Source: Halalkalibacter alkalisediminis (lineage in GTDB: Bacteria > Bacillota > Bacilli > Bacillales > Bacillaceae_D). Taken from it: a stretch of DNA of 64,000 bases. A program made the translations under genes and the position numbers. Position 1 is the first letter of the stretch. Every line of letters begins with the position of its first letter. Shown piece by piece: positions 1 through 8,254 of this stretch. Below the pieces are notes generated by a model, which was given only the letters and a program-made list of their open reading frames with translations, did no database searches and was not told the origin of the DNA. The stretch lies in contig NZ_JAQQWT010000003.1 in assembly GCF_028610705.1 (NCBI RefSeq), forward strand, positions 233,412 to 297,411, in the 5' to 3' direction.

Positions 1-96
1 GAAGAAGAAGAGGAATCTAACAATGAAATGCAAGAATTAAAAGCTGAGATCTCAGAAATGAAATCCATGCTACAGAAACTTACTGATCATAAATAA
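1..96 (+). CDS. 3' end of an unidentified coiled-coil protein (partial)
   Basis: Frame 1 is open from the window edge to a TAA at 94-96. The 31 visible residues begin with a run of Glu and continue with heptad-like spacing (MQELKAEISEMKSMLQKL), so the C-terminus is probably a short coiled coil. A strong hairpin terminator follows within five bases, which supports a real gene end. The family cannot be named from this fragment. Confidence 0.6.
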   Translation, partial: EEEEESNNEMQELKAEISEMKSMLQKLTDHK

Positions 97-100
97 AGAA

Positions 101-136
101 ACAACCAGCCTATCTAATTGAAAGGCTGGTTGTCTT
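101..136. terminator. bidirectional intrinsic terminator
   Basis: A perfect 10-bp stem (ACAACCAGCC at 101-110 with its complement at 124-133) has T-rich sequence on both sides. It can end the plus-strand gene at 96 and the minus-strand genes that finish at 167. Confidence 0.8.
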
Positions 137-166
137 ATGTATTGGAGATAATCTTATTAGTTTCTT

Positions 167-496
167 TTATTTCCTCTTCCTTTTTAATAGATCTTGAATC
201 ATCATTTCCACTCTTCTTGTTTCTCTACTAGTATGAAATCTTTTATAAGCCTCGAATGTGATCTCCATTTTAAATTGATGAAGCTTAGACTCCCACTCCT
301 GCTTATCTCCATCAATCTGATAAGAGATTAATCGTTTCGATAATTCTTCGATTCGATTAATAATGGTCACAAAATCAGTAACGCCACTGTTTTCCTCGAG
401 ATAATTCGAAGACAAGAACGCCTTCATCTGTCTAACAGTAACATCTTGATTCGGTGGCTTAACAGAAAATGACCAAACCTTTTGTGGTTTGGTCAT
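167..496 (-). CDS. hypothetical protein, 109 aa
   Basis: A soluble, charged, mostly helical small protein that starts MTKPQKVWSF and ends in a basic tail (LLKRKRK). No signal peptide, membrane segment or recognisable catalytic motif is visible. It lies 9 bases downstream of the aspartokinase gene on the same strand, so the two are probably co-transcribed and share the terminator near 101-136. I do not recognise the family; co-transcription with an amino-acid gene does not fix a function. Confidence 0.6.
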   Translation of the reverse strand: MTKPQKVWSFSVKPPNQDVTVRQMKAFLSSNYLEENSGVTDFVTIINRIEELSKRLISYQIDGDKQEWESKLHQFKMEITFEAYKRFHTSRETRRVEMMIQDLLKRKRK

Positions 497-505
497 TAAT
501 ATCTT

Positions 506-1876
506 TTATTGAACGGTTTCATCTGCTCCACCAAAAAACTCTTGGTACAATTCTCTTACTGTTCGGTCAGCATCAGAGGCATGGATTCCTAAGATTAAAC
601 TTACTTCTGATGAACCTTGGTTGATCATCTCAATATTCACGTTGGCTCGCGTTAGAGCAGCTGTAGCTCGTGATGATATCCCGATTGTATTATGCATCCC
701 TTCGCCTACGATCATCACCATCGCAAAGTCACGTTCCACATAGACATCATCTACACAAAGTTCTTCATTAATTTTTGCAACAATTCTTTCTTCAATCTCA
801 TCTGTTAACTGCTCTTGACGTAAAATAACGGACGTATCATCAATTCCAGACGGCATATGCTCATAAGACAAGCCCTCGTCTTCTAAAATTTGCAACAATC
901 GACGCCCGAATCCCACTTCACGGTTCATCAGATACTTACGCACATAAATGGTTGCGAAGCCTTCATCTGCAGCAATCCCAATTACTGGATTTAAAAAATA
1001 TTCTCTTTCAGCAATGATCATCGTTCCTGACGAGGAAGGATTGTTTGTATTTTTCACACAAACGGGGATCCCATTTCTAAAAGCCGGAAATAGAGCTTCA
1101 TCATGGAAAACAGAAAAACCAGCATACGATAATTCTCGCATTTCTCTATATGTCATTCTTTTAATTTTTACTGGATTGTCAATGATTTTAGGATTTGCCG
1201 CAAACACAGAGTCAACATCTGTAAAGTTTTCATATAGGTCCGCTTTCACACCCGCAGCTAAAATAGAACCTGTAATATCTGAACCTCCACGTGAAAATGT
1301 CACAAGTGTTCCTTCTTTTGAATAACCAAAAAACCCTGGGAATACAATAATCTCATCTCGTTGGCGTAAGTGAATAAGGTGATCATATGCTTCTGATAAA
1401 ACTTGCGCATTTCCCGGCTCATCACTTACAAACAAACCGGCATCTTGAGGATTAAGATATGTAGCGTTTAACCCTACTTTTTGAAAATATGAAGCAATTA
1501 ACTTTGCATTATTGTCCTCACCACTGGCTTTGATTAAATCCATGAATGAGTCCCCACGATTTAAATCAAACTCCAGTCTTTTGCGTAAATCCGCCTCAAT
1601 CGTTGCTACGATCTCTCTACCTAGGCCTAAACCTTCTGCAATATCTTCGTAACGCTTTACAACTTCTTGCAATTCAATTTCTGCTTCTCCTTTTTCTAAC
1701 ATCGTTTCGCCTAATTGAATAAGTAGATCTGTTACCTTTGTGTCATCGCTGTGACGCTTTCCAGGTGCAGATACTACAATGATTTTCCGTTCTTTATCCT
1801 CTGCTACAATGGCAGCTACCTTTTTAATTTGCTCCGCACTTGCAACCGATGTTCCCCCAAATTTCGCTACCTTCAT
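506..1876 (-). CDS. yclM: aspartate kinase, YclM/LysC type (aspartokinase III)
   Basis: Phosphorylates aspartate with ATP, the first committed step to lysine, methionine, threonine and diaminopimelate. The N-terminal kinase domain carries the nucleotide-binding KFGGTSV motif at residues 5-11 and an FSRGGSD motif near 195. Two ACT domains fill roughly residues 310-450, with GEGMHNTIGISSRA in the second. At 456 aa it has the length of the monofunctional YclM class and is not the LysC alpha/beta type with an internal start. A good promoter lies upstream. No lysine riboswitch core is visible in the 5' region, so this copy is probably not lysine-riboswitch controlled. Family assignment is firm; which feedback inhibitor acts is not visible. 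Confidence 0.95.
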   Translation of the reverse strand: MKVAKFGGTSVASAEQIKKVAAIVAEDKERKIIVVSAPGKRHSDDTKVTDLLIQLGETMLEKGEAEIELQEVVKRYEDIAEGLGLGREIVATIEADLRKRLEFDLNRGDSFMDLIKASGEDNNAKLIASYFQKVGLNATYLNPQDAGLFVSDEPGNAQVLSEAYDHLIHLRQRDEIIVFPGFFGYSKEGTLVTFSRGGSDITGSILAAGVKADLYENFTDVDSVFAANPKIIDNPVKIKRMTYREMRELSYAGFSVFHDEALFPAFRNGIPVCVKNTNNPSSSGTMIIAEREYFLNPVIGIAADEGFATIYVRKYLMNREVGFGRRLLQILEDEGLSYEHMPSGIDDTSVILRQEQLTDEIEERIVAKINEELCVDDVYVERDFAMVMIVGEGMHNTIGISSRATAALTRANVNIEMINQGSSEVSLILGIHASDADRTVRELYQEFFGGADETVQ

Positions 1877-1939
1877 CTGTTGTCTCCAGCTCCCTTATCC
1901 TTCGTTTATCTCTACATTTTAAGTTTTTAGAACATTCTC

Positions 1940-1968
1940 AATATAGCACAATCAAATACGATCTGCAA
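1940..1968 (-). promoter_or_regulatory. sigma-A promoter of yclM
   Basis: On the minus strand TTGCAG (1963-1968) and TATATT (1940-1945) are separated by exactly 17 bases, about 60 bases before the aspartokinase start. Confidence 0.55.
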
Positions 1969-2073
1969 AGTGATTCTGTTCCGTTATAAGCTTACATAAT
2001 CTCCTTATTCTTCCTCAGCTAAACTCACCACATTGTTCCATACAATACACACCTATTCTTGGCAATGACGCTT

Positions 2074-2118
2074 ATATACAAGAAAGAGGATGATCAACAT
2101 CATCCCCTTGTATATAAA
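2074..2118 (-). terminator. intrinsic terminator of the lipoprotein gene pair
   Basis: Stem GGATGAT/ATCATCC around a CAAC loop (2088-2105), extended by flanking complementary TATACAAG segments, with a T-rich run on the minus strand, just past the stop at 2136. Confidence 0.7.
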
Positions 2119-2135
2119 TAGTAATCCTTTTTATA

Positions 2136-2765
2136 TCATGACTCCTGATTAACCATTACGTAATATAAATATACATGCTCATATTCGTCGTTAGGCGTAG
2201 TTACCTGTTCTAAGTCAAATGTCTTCATTGAATTAGAATTCACGTTCTCAGCCAGGTACGCAACATACAACTTTTCTCCGTAAGGAATTTTATCTATTTG
2301 CTCCAGTAAATAGCCCCTTGTTCGTCCGCCTTGCTCTAAAGTCGGGCGTGAAAAGGAATACGAACTAGATCCCGTCGTTCCACTGTCATAAAAGATGATC
2401 ATCTCACCTTGGACAGAAGGACTATCGCCACTCGCTTCCCAATCCATCGTAAATAAAAATCTCGCTCGATCATCCTCGGTTTCAAAGTCGGGATTATTTG
2501 CAGCCAACGTGATCCCACCACTCTCCTCAGAGAGCTCACCATAGTGAAAATAATCAACACCGATTTCTAATGAACGAAACTGTTTGCTTCGATCCATATA
2601 TTCAATATAAAATAATTCATCAGCTAGCAATGAAAAAATCACTTGCTCATTTTCTGATAAAGTGATTTCTCTTAATCTCTCCGATTCCCCTCCCCCCGCA
2701 GTCAGTAATGTATCGCAACCAGTAATGCTAAGAAGACACATGAGGAAGAGTATCGACTGTTTCAT
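2136..2765 (-). CDS. lipoprotein of unknown function, 209 aa
   Basis: The N-terminus MKQSILFLMCLLSITGC is a clear lipoprotein signal with the lipobox cysteine at residue 17, so the mature protein should be anchored outside the membrane. The rest is hydrophilic and beta-rich, with no enzyme motif I can identify. It sits 24 bases downstream of another small membrane-anchored gene (2790-3077), and the pair ends at its own terminator. I do not recognise the family. Confidence 0.7.
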   Translation of the reverse strand: MKQSILFLMCLLSITGCDTLLTAGGGESERLREITLSENEQVIFSLLADELFYIEYMDRSKQFRSLEIGVDYFHYGELSEESGGITLAANNPDFETEDDRARFLFTMDWEASGDSPSVQGEMIIFYDSGTTGSSSYSFSRPTLEQGGRTRGYLLEQIDKIPYGEKLYVAYLAENVNSNSMKTFDLEQVTTPNDEYEHVYLYYVMVNQES

Positions 2766-2789
2766 TTTTTCGTTCTCCGTCTCATTTTA

Positions 2790-3077
2790 TTATCGGAATA
2801 AGCTTAGTAAAAAGGGCATTTGTTCTCCTGAAAATTCCTGATCTGTACAATTTGATTCACTCATATAGTCTAGTTTTTTTGCGTAACCAAGTGTGGTTTC
2901 TTCTAGATTATTTGTTAATCCCGCTTGGTCATAACACGCAGGTGCACTATAGACTTTCTGTGTGTGATCAATAATAACCCTTGTCTCATCTGAAGGCATA
3001 ACCGTTACTTGAATGATGAAGCCCCCAATTAGAAGTACTATCGCTATCATTAACCATATGGTCGTTCCTTTTTTCAT
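2790..3077 (-). CDS. small membrane-anchored protein, 95 aa
   Basis: One N-terminal transmembrane segment (about residues 7-27, IWLMIAIVLLIGGFIIQVTV) is followed by a short outside domain with two cysteines (in PACYD and ESNCT) that could form a disulfide. It probably forms an operon with the downstream lipoprotein gene. No recognised family. The start is supported by an AAAGAGG-type ribosome-binding site just before the ATG. Confidence 0.65.
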   Translation of the reverse strand: MKKGTTIWLMIAIVLLIGGFIIQVTVMPSDETRVIIDHTQKVYSAPACYDQAGLTNNLEETTLGYAKKLDYMSESNCTDQEFSGEQMPFLLSLFR

Positions 3078-3146
3078 AATTGACCTCTTTTCTTTTTACC
3101 TTTTCAACTTTTTAAACTTTTAGATTAATAACATTAGTCAACATTC

Positions 3147-3176
3147 TTGTTTCCTTTTCCCATTGTAGTGTAATAT
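3147..3176 (+). promoter_or_regulatory. possible folE2 promoter
   Basis: TTGTTT (3147-3152) and TAATAT (3171-3176) are 18 bases apart, giving a leader of roughly 100 bases before folE2. FolE2 genes are Zur-controlled in B. subtilis, but I do not see a good Zur palindrome here; only a small TTTAC...GTAAA repeat lies near 3220-3237. Confidence 0.35.
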
Positions 3177-3286
3177 GTAGGAAGCATAACTCGCAACTAT
3201 TTTAGTACTAATGTATGTCGTTTACTTACATGTAAAGTTATGCTAGGACTTTTAATAGAGAATTAACTTTCAGGAGTGATCATAAA

Positions 3287-4171
3287 ATGAAACGTTCTTT
3301 ACCACCTAAAGCTGAGCGTCACCGTCATTTTGGGACTGTAGACCCTATCATTGGAACAAAACCAACAGATAAGGAGAAAATGCCAGATCTTCAAAATAAA
3401 CCAGCTGATTTTTATTTTCCTATTCAACAGGTTGGAATTTCTGATGTGAAATACCCTGTCATGATTGAATCAGAGTTGGCTCCAACTACTCAAACAACAA
3501 CAGCTACTTTTGCATTAACTACTAGTTTAGAGCAAGATTTTAAAGGAATTAACATGAGTCGTCTAACAGAACAACTGCACAAGTTTTTTCAAACACATTT
3601 ACTAACGGATCAAACACTACGTGAATTCACTGCTATCTTGGCTCGAGAAATGAAACAGAGAGCTGCAAATGTCCGTGTAACGTTCCCTTGGTTTTTTACA
3701 AAGACAAGCCCTGCGATGCAAAAAGAAGGGATGGCTCATGCAGACGTAACTTATGATGTGTCTTTTGACGAAGAAAAAGGATATACATCGATTATAACAT
3801 TAACGGGTGCCGTAACGACGCTATGTCCATGTTCCAAGGAAATTAGTGAGTACAGTGCACATAATCAACGTAGCTTCGTAACAATGACTGTAACGGTTGA
3901 TGATAGCTATGAAGCTGATTGGAAATCTGTTCTGCTAGATGCAGCTGAAACAAATGCTAGTTCCATCCTTTATCCCGTTTTAAAGCGACCTGATGAAAAA
4001 GCCGTAACTGAGCATGCTTACGAAAATCCTCGTTTTGTTGAAGATCTCGTTCGACTTGTTGCAGCTGATTTATATGAAAATGGTGCCATTAAATCATTCA
4101 CCGTTGAATGTCGAAATGAAGAATCTATTCACCAACACGATGCCATTGCTAAATTAACTTATACTAAATAA
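3287..4171 (+). CDS. folE2: GTP cyclohydrolase FolE2 (type IB)
   Basis: Converts GTP to 7,8-dihydroneopterin triphosphate, the entry step to folate and queuosine. The 294-aa length and the conserved block LCPCSKEISEYSAHNQRS near residue 180, which carries the metal-binding cysteine of the family, identify it. In organisms that also have zinc-dependent FolE, this metal-promiscuous form serves during zinc limitation; whether that holds here depends on genes outside the window. It is monocistronic, with AGGAG a few bases before the ATG, and ends at a strong terminator shared with the convergent cobT. Confidence 0.95.
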   Translation: MKRSLPPKAERHRHFGTVDPIIGTKPTDKEKMPDLQNKPADFYFPIQQVGISDVKYPVMIESELAPTTQTTTATFALTTSLEQDFKGINMSRLTEQLHKFFQTHLLTDQTLREFTAILAREMKQRAANVRVTFPWFFTKTSPAMQKEGMAHADVTYDVSFDEEKGYTSIITLTGAVTTLCPCSKEISEYSAHNQRSFVTMTVTVDDSYEADWKSVLLDAAETNASSILYPVLKRPDEKAVTEHAYENPRFVEDLVRLVAADLYENGAIKSFTVECRNEESIHQHDAIAKLTYTK

Positions 4172-4178
4172 ATTGTAA

Positions 4179-4213
4179 AAAGGCAGTTGAGATCGTTTAT
4201 CTCAACTGCCTTT
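4179..4213. terminator. bidirectional terminator between folE2 and cobT
   Basis: A perfect 14-bp stem (AAAGGCAGTTGAGA at 4179-4192 and its complement at 4200-4213) with a 7-base loop and A/T tracts on both sides. It serves both convergent genes. Confidence 0.85.
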
Positions 4214-4241
4214 CTTTATAACTTCATTCTTGAAAAAACGT

Positions 4242-5261
4242 TCACAGTCCTAAATCTTTAAACGTAGCCATTTCTCTTAGAATTCGAGATGAGGCCTCAA
4301 CAATAGGATACGCTAGAGCTGCTCCTGTCCCTTCTCCTAATCGTAAGTCAAGTTGCAAAATCGGCTCGACCTCTAGGTAGTTCATCACTGCTTCATGTCC
4401 TAATTCTGCTGATTGATGAGCGATCATTAAATAAGGTCCAATAGCAGGTTCTAATTTCTTCGCTACTAAAGCTGCTGCAGTTGAAATAAATCCATCAATT
4501 AGCACAGGCGTTTGTTTTGCTGCCCCTGCTAATATAACACCTGTTAATGTGGCAATTTCAAGACCACCTACCTTTGCTAAAATAGACAAAGGACTTGTGC
4601 CAGCGGTTATATTTCGATTCAACATAGCTTCTTTAAGAACGGCAATCTTTTTTTGTCTTTCTTCTTCTTTCAGCCCTGTTCCAATCCCCACAACTCGTTC
4701 CATTGGCTCCTGTGTCAAACAAGCAACAAGAGCACTAGATGCACTTGTATTTCCTATACCCATTTCACCTGTAATTAGTAAGCGATGACCTTTTAAAATT
4801 AAATCGTTAGCTATCTCTTTACCGACTGCGATGGCAGCAAGAGCCTCTTCTTCCGTCATGGCGTCTTCGCGAAGAAAATTCCTAGTACCATTTCTAATTT
4901 TTTGATGAATAATTGGCTGGCTACTAATGTCTGCGTTAACCCCTACATCAACTACTAACACTTCTGCTCCTATTTGCTTCCCAAACACATTAATGGCTGC
5001 CCCCCCACGGACAAAGTTCTCAATCATTAATGCCGTCACTTCTGGAGGATATGCTGAAACACCTTCCTCCACAATCCCATGGTCAGCCGCAGCAACCACA
5101 ATTGCTGGTTTCTCGATTATAGGTGGAAACTGTCCTGTAATTCCAGCTAATTGGATCGCTAATTCTTCAATTCTCCCAAGGCTGCCTATGGGTTTTGTTA
5201 ACTGATCTAAATGAGCTTTTGTCTCCCTTAGTACTTCATTGTTAAATGTCTTAATCGTCAT
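4242..5261 (-). CDS. cobT: nicotinate-nucleotide--dimethylbenzimidazole phosphoribosyltransferase CobT
   Basis: Activates the lower ligand of cobalamin by making alpha-ribazole phosphate from nicotinate mononucleotide and a benzimidazole. Visible family marks are TKPIGSLGRIEELA near the N-terminus, AAADHGI near residue 58, GEMGIGNTS around 165 and the LRLGEGTGAA block near 307, which contains the catalytic glutamate. It overlaps the preceding cbiA gene by about 11 bases, so translation of the pair is probably coupled. Only two cobalamin genes are present, so this locus alone cannot make the corrin ring. Confidence 0.95.
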   Translation of the reverse strand: MTIKTFNNEVLRETKAHLDQLTKPIGSLGRIEELAIQLAGITGQFPPIIEKPAIVVAAADHGIVEEGVSAYPPEVTALMIENFVRGGAAINVFGKQIGAEVLVVDVGVNADISSQPIIHQKIRNGTRNFLREDAMTEEEALAAIAVGKEIANDLILKGHRLLITGEMGIGNTSASSALVACLTQEPMERVVGIGTGLKEEERQKKIAVLKEAMLNRNITAGTSPLSILAKVGGLEIATLTGVILAGAAKQTPVLIDGFISTAAALVAKKLEPAIGPYLMIAHQSAELGHEAVMNYLEVEPILQLDLRLGEGTGAALAYPIVEASSRILREMATFKDLGL

Positions 5262-6642
5262 TTTCTTTTCTCCCTTTTGTCTGGTATTGTCGGCAGGTAT
5301 CCATCCACGTTAAGGCCAACTCTGGATTCGAAGCTAAGTGTAGATGGATGTAGCTAGCAAGAACTCCATTGGCTTGAAACCCGACATGTTGCCTTTCTCC
5401 ATTTAAAGTTTTATAGCTGAATGCCGGTTGAACACTTTCCATGAATCTAGAAGTTGAATAATGAAATTCATGACCTCTAATAAGCGCCCCTTTTTTTCCA
5501 AAAACGGTCTCTGACACTGTTTCCACTTCGCGATAGCCGATTGCTGAAAGTTTCTCTTGCATCGTTACTTCCATCGGAATCACATCTGCCATTGAATAGG
5601 CCTTTCCATGAACATGAATTTCTTTAGCTAAAAACATAAATCCACCGCATTCTGCTAGAATAGGCATTCCAGCTTTGCTAGCTTCCTGAAGATCGGCTAT
5701 TAATTTCTTATTTTTCATTAATGGTTCAACATATTCTTCAGGGAATCCGCCCCCTAAATAAACCCCATCGCAATCAACAGGTAATGATTCACCTGCTAAA
5801 GGAGAGAACAAGATTAATTCAGCTCCTGCCTTTTTGAGTAGAGAAAAGTTTTCTTCATAGTAGAAATGAAAGGCAGCATCATACGCTACAGCAATACGAA
5901 TTTGTTTTGATTGCACAGGCCAGGGGAGGGCATCCATGTCTTCTTGAATCCGTACCGCTCCCTCTGCGATCTCTAAGATTTTAGCTAAATCAAATTGATT
6001 GGATACGGCACGAGCCAAAGTTTCAATAAGTAAGTCGTGTTGCCCCTGTTCTAGTGATGGAACCAGTCCTAAATGTCTCTCAGGCAGAACAGGTACATCA
6101 TTTGACTTTAAATAGCCCACAACAGGAACTCCACACATTTGTTCAATAGCTTCCTGACAGAGTTTAGCATGACCTTCGCTACCAGCCTTGTTAAGAATAA
6201 CCCCTGCAATATTTACTTTATCTTCCATTAATTGAAAGCCTCGGACAATGGCAGCTGCACTTCTTGCACAATGGCTAATGTCTACAACTAATAATACCGG
6301 AGTATCAAGGATTTGACTTATCTCGTATGTACTTCCAACATTTGAGGAGGCTGAGTGTCCATCGAATAATCCCATCATCCCTTCAATGATAGAGAGATCT
6401 GCCTCCTCACTATTTTTATAAAAAATGGTTTTAATCCATTTTTCAGATAGCATCCAACTATCTAGTTGGTGCGACTTTCGGTTGGTTATGGCGAAGTGAA
6501 AGGTTGGATCCAAATAATCCGGCCCACACTTAAATCCCTGGACTACCTTTTTTTGCTTCGTTAAAGCCGCCATTAAACCAAGTGTCGCTGTTGTTTTTCC
6601 AACACCACTAGCTGTACCTGATACAATAATACGCGGTTGCAT
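5251..6642 (-). CDS. cbiA: cobyrinate a,c-diamide synthase CbiA/CobB
   Basis: ATP-dependent glutamine amidotransferase that amidates the a and c side chains of cobyrinate. The N-terminal ATPase domain opens with a P-loop (SGTASGVGKTT); the C-terminal class I amidotransferase domain has the nucleophile in AECGGFMFL near residue 330 and a late histidine (GHEFHYS). I place the start at the ATG at 6642, which has GGGAGTG five bases upstream, rather than at an in-frame TTG seven codons earlier. It overlaps cobT. No cobalamin riboswitch is recognisable in the short upstream gap. Confidence 0.93.
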   Translation of the reverse strand: MQPRIIVSGTASGVGKTTATLGLMAALTKQKKVVQGFKCGPDYLDPTFHFAITNRKSHQLDSWMLSEKWIKTIFYKNSEEADLSIIEGMMGLFDGHSASSNVGSTYEISQILDTPVLLVVDISHCARSAAAIVRGFQLMEDKVNIAGVILNKAGSEGHAKLCQEAIEQMCGVPVVGYLKSNDVPVLPERHLGLVPSLEQGQHDLLIETLARAVSNQFDLAKILEIAEGAVRIQEDMDALPWPVQSKQIRIAVAYDAAFHFYYEENFSLLKKAGAELILFSPLAGESLPVDCDGVYLGGGFPEEYVEPLMKNKKLIADLQEASKAGMPILAECGGFMFLAKEIHVHGKAYSMADVIPMEVTMQEKLSAIGYREVETVSETVFGKKGALIRGHEFHYSTSRFMESVQPAFSYKTLNGERQHVGFQANGVLASYIHLHLASNPELALTWMDTCRQYQTKGRKENDD

Positions 6643-6764
6643 TTTATCACTCCCATTTAACAATTCCTTTTTATTGTATTTTATTAGACTTCACTCACCT
6701 CATTTTAATTATCTAGCTTTCAAACCTAAATCTTAAAGTTAGAAATGATCACAGCTATGACTAA

Positions 6765-6790
6765 GAAAAAAACCGACTATTAAGTCGATT
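6765..6790 (-). terminator. terminator at the end of the siroheme operon
   Basis: A small hairpin (CGACT/AGTCG) overlaps the sirC stop codon and is followed on the minus strand by a run of T. It would end the siroheme operon before cbiA. Confidence 0.6.
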
Positions 6791-7412
6791 TCTTCAGATA
6801 CTCGTCTAGTAACTGTATGAATAATGTTTCGCGTTCTTTTTCATGTAAGAACTCTTTTCTAGCCACCATTTTTAAAATAGTTCTTCGCTCCTGCTCTTTT
6901 AAACGACTAGCACGCACTCGCTGTCTTACGTCAACTAAAAAATCTAAGTCCTCTTCAATCGTGTAAGGTAAAGATGACTCTAGCTCATTCATGAGTTGCT
7001 TGCCATATGTTGGACTTGCTCCTCCCGTGGACAAAGCAAGGGTCAAAAGACCTTTCTCCAATGTCAGTGGGAAGTGAAAATCACTAAGTTCAGGGTGATC
7101 AGCCATATAAATAAGTTGACCTGGTTGTCGGTTTTGATAGATTGATAGATGAAGAGAGGAATGATTTGATGTTAAAAGTAATAGATCTTCATCAAAAACC
7201 TGAGAGCGTTCAACTGCTCCTCTTTTCCAAATCACCTTTTTTTCGTTTAACCAGGGTTTAAACGCGTCGTCTAAACTTGGAGCATATACAAAAATCTGAC
7301 TCAGTCCTACATTAATTAGTTTTAAAACATGCCGTTTTGCTACAGATCCCGCACCAATCACGGCAGCACTTTTCCCTTCCATGTTAAGCATTAATGGTAG
7401 GTGGCCCTTCAT
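6780..7412 (-). CDS. sirC: precorrin-2 dehydrogenase SirC (YlnF type)
   Basis: NAD-dependent oxidation of precorrin-2 to sirohydrochlorin, the middle step of siroheme synthesis. The Rossmann start GKSAAVIGAGSVAKRH is at residues 13-28, and a conserved LSTGGASPTYGKQL block near 120 matches the dehydrogenase part of CysG and Met8. At 210 aa it has the dehydrogenase but no methyltransferase. It overlaps sirB by 4 bases and is the last gene of the three-gene siroheme operon, which supplies the cofactor of the sulfite reductase at 13.9-15.6 kb. Confidence 0.92.
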   Translation of the reverse strand: MKGHLPLMLNMEGKSAAVIGAGSVAKRHVLKLINVGLSQIFVYAPSLDDAFKPWLNEKKVIWKRGAVERSQVFDEDLLLLTSNHSSLHLSIYQNRQPGQLIYMADHPELSDFHFPLTLEKGLLTLALSTGGASPTYGKQLMNELESSLPYTIEEDLDFLVDVRQRVRASRLKEQERRTILKMVARKEFLHEKERETLFIQLLDEYLKKST

Positions 7413-8254
7413 ATCTTTGTCCCTTGTTGTTCAAAGAAGCCTGAACGATATAAGCAAGTGTCACAATTGACCAACACACTTTCATCTAGTACTTCCTGGA
7501 CGCGCCTCGCTAGAACGGTAATTAATTGATCATCAAATCCTAAATAGTCACAAAGAATATACTCCTTATTGGATTGCTTCGACCACTCGTCGAGCTGTTT
7601 TTGTAACCCTTTCATCAGAACACCTGTAAAAAGAAGATAAGGTACGACATAAACCTTTTGATTCGGTAGGCGATTCACTCTTACTAACCCTTCATCTACA
7701 TTCGGTCGTGTTGCAGCAATAAAACAGACATCTACATCTGCTACAGGTGTATATTCCCAAACTAGACGGGCAATTTTCATTAAATCACTCGTGGCATCAG
7801 GATCACTACTTCCTCTCCCTACAAGAAGTATAGAGATGGGCTCTCTGTCTTCATAATTAGGACGGCCATCTCGTAACGGCAACCCTGCTTCTTGCAAGCG
7901 CTCCTTCACAATGTCAATAACGGTAGTATCTATTCCGATAGGACGTCCATAGGAAAAGGAAACAGCTGGATATTGTTTTTTCATTTCAGCGATTGCTTCA
8001 GGAATATCTACTTTTGCATGCATTGCCGTTAACAGTAAAACAGGCACAACTGCGATGTTAGTCGCACCCTTTTTAACACAAACTTCGACTCCTTCTTGAA
8101 TGGTAGGCTCTGCTAACTCAAGAAAACAACATTCTTGAATTGCTACATTTGGATGAGCCGCCTTTGCTTTTTCCACAAAATGATATAGCTCCTCATTTCC
8201 AGCTTGAACTCGGCTACCATGTCCAATATATAAAATGGCTTGCAATAAGCTCAA
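7409..8254 (-). CDS. sirB: sirohydrochlorin ferrochelatase SirB (CbiX family)
   Basis: Inserts Fe(II), or cobalt in related enzymes, into sirohydrochlorin. The chain shows the two-fold CbiX repeat: an IGHGSR motif near residue 10 and a second VGRGSSDPDA near 146. The C-terminus carries a cysteine motif (NCDTCLYR). It overlaps sirC and cobA-hemD by 4 bases on each side, a tightly coupled operon. Iron is the likely metal because of the sulfate genes nearby, but the attached cobT and cbiA leave cobalt possible. Confidence 0.92.
   Translation of the reverse strand: MSLLQAILYIGHGSRVQAGNEELYHFVEKAKAAHPNVAIQECCFLELAEPTIQEGVEVCVKKGATNIAVVPVLLLTAMHAKVDIPEAIAEMKKQYPAVSFSYGRPIGIDTTVIDIVKERLQEAGLPLRDGRPNYEDREPISILLVGRGSSDPDATSDLMKIARLVWEYTPVADVDVCFIAATRPNVDEGLVRVNRLPNQKVYVVPYLLFTGVLMKGLQKQLDEWSKQSNKEYILCDYLGFDDQLITVLARRVQEVLDESVLVNCDTCLYRSGFFEQQGTKI

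Noticed and set aside
948-1325. Plus-strand open frame of 125 codons
   Set aside because: It lies entirely inside yclM on the other strand, lacks a ribosome-binding site and has the composition of a shadow frame.
1877-2073. Possible lysine riboswitch before aspartokinase
   Set aside because: The leader is short and contains none of the conserved lysine-riboswitch core; a plain promoter explains it.
3220-3237. TTTAC...GTAAA repeat considered as a Zur box before folE2
   Set aside because: It does not fit the Bacillus Zur consensus in length or bases.
6664-6764. Possible cobalamin riboswitch before cbiA
   Set aside because: The gap is only about 100 bases and lacks a B12 box.
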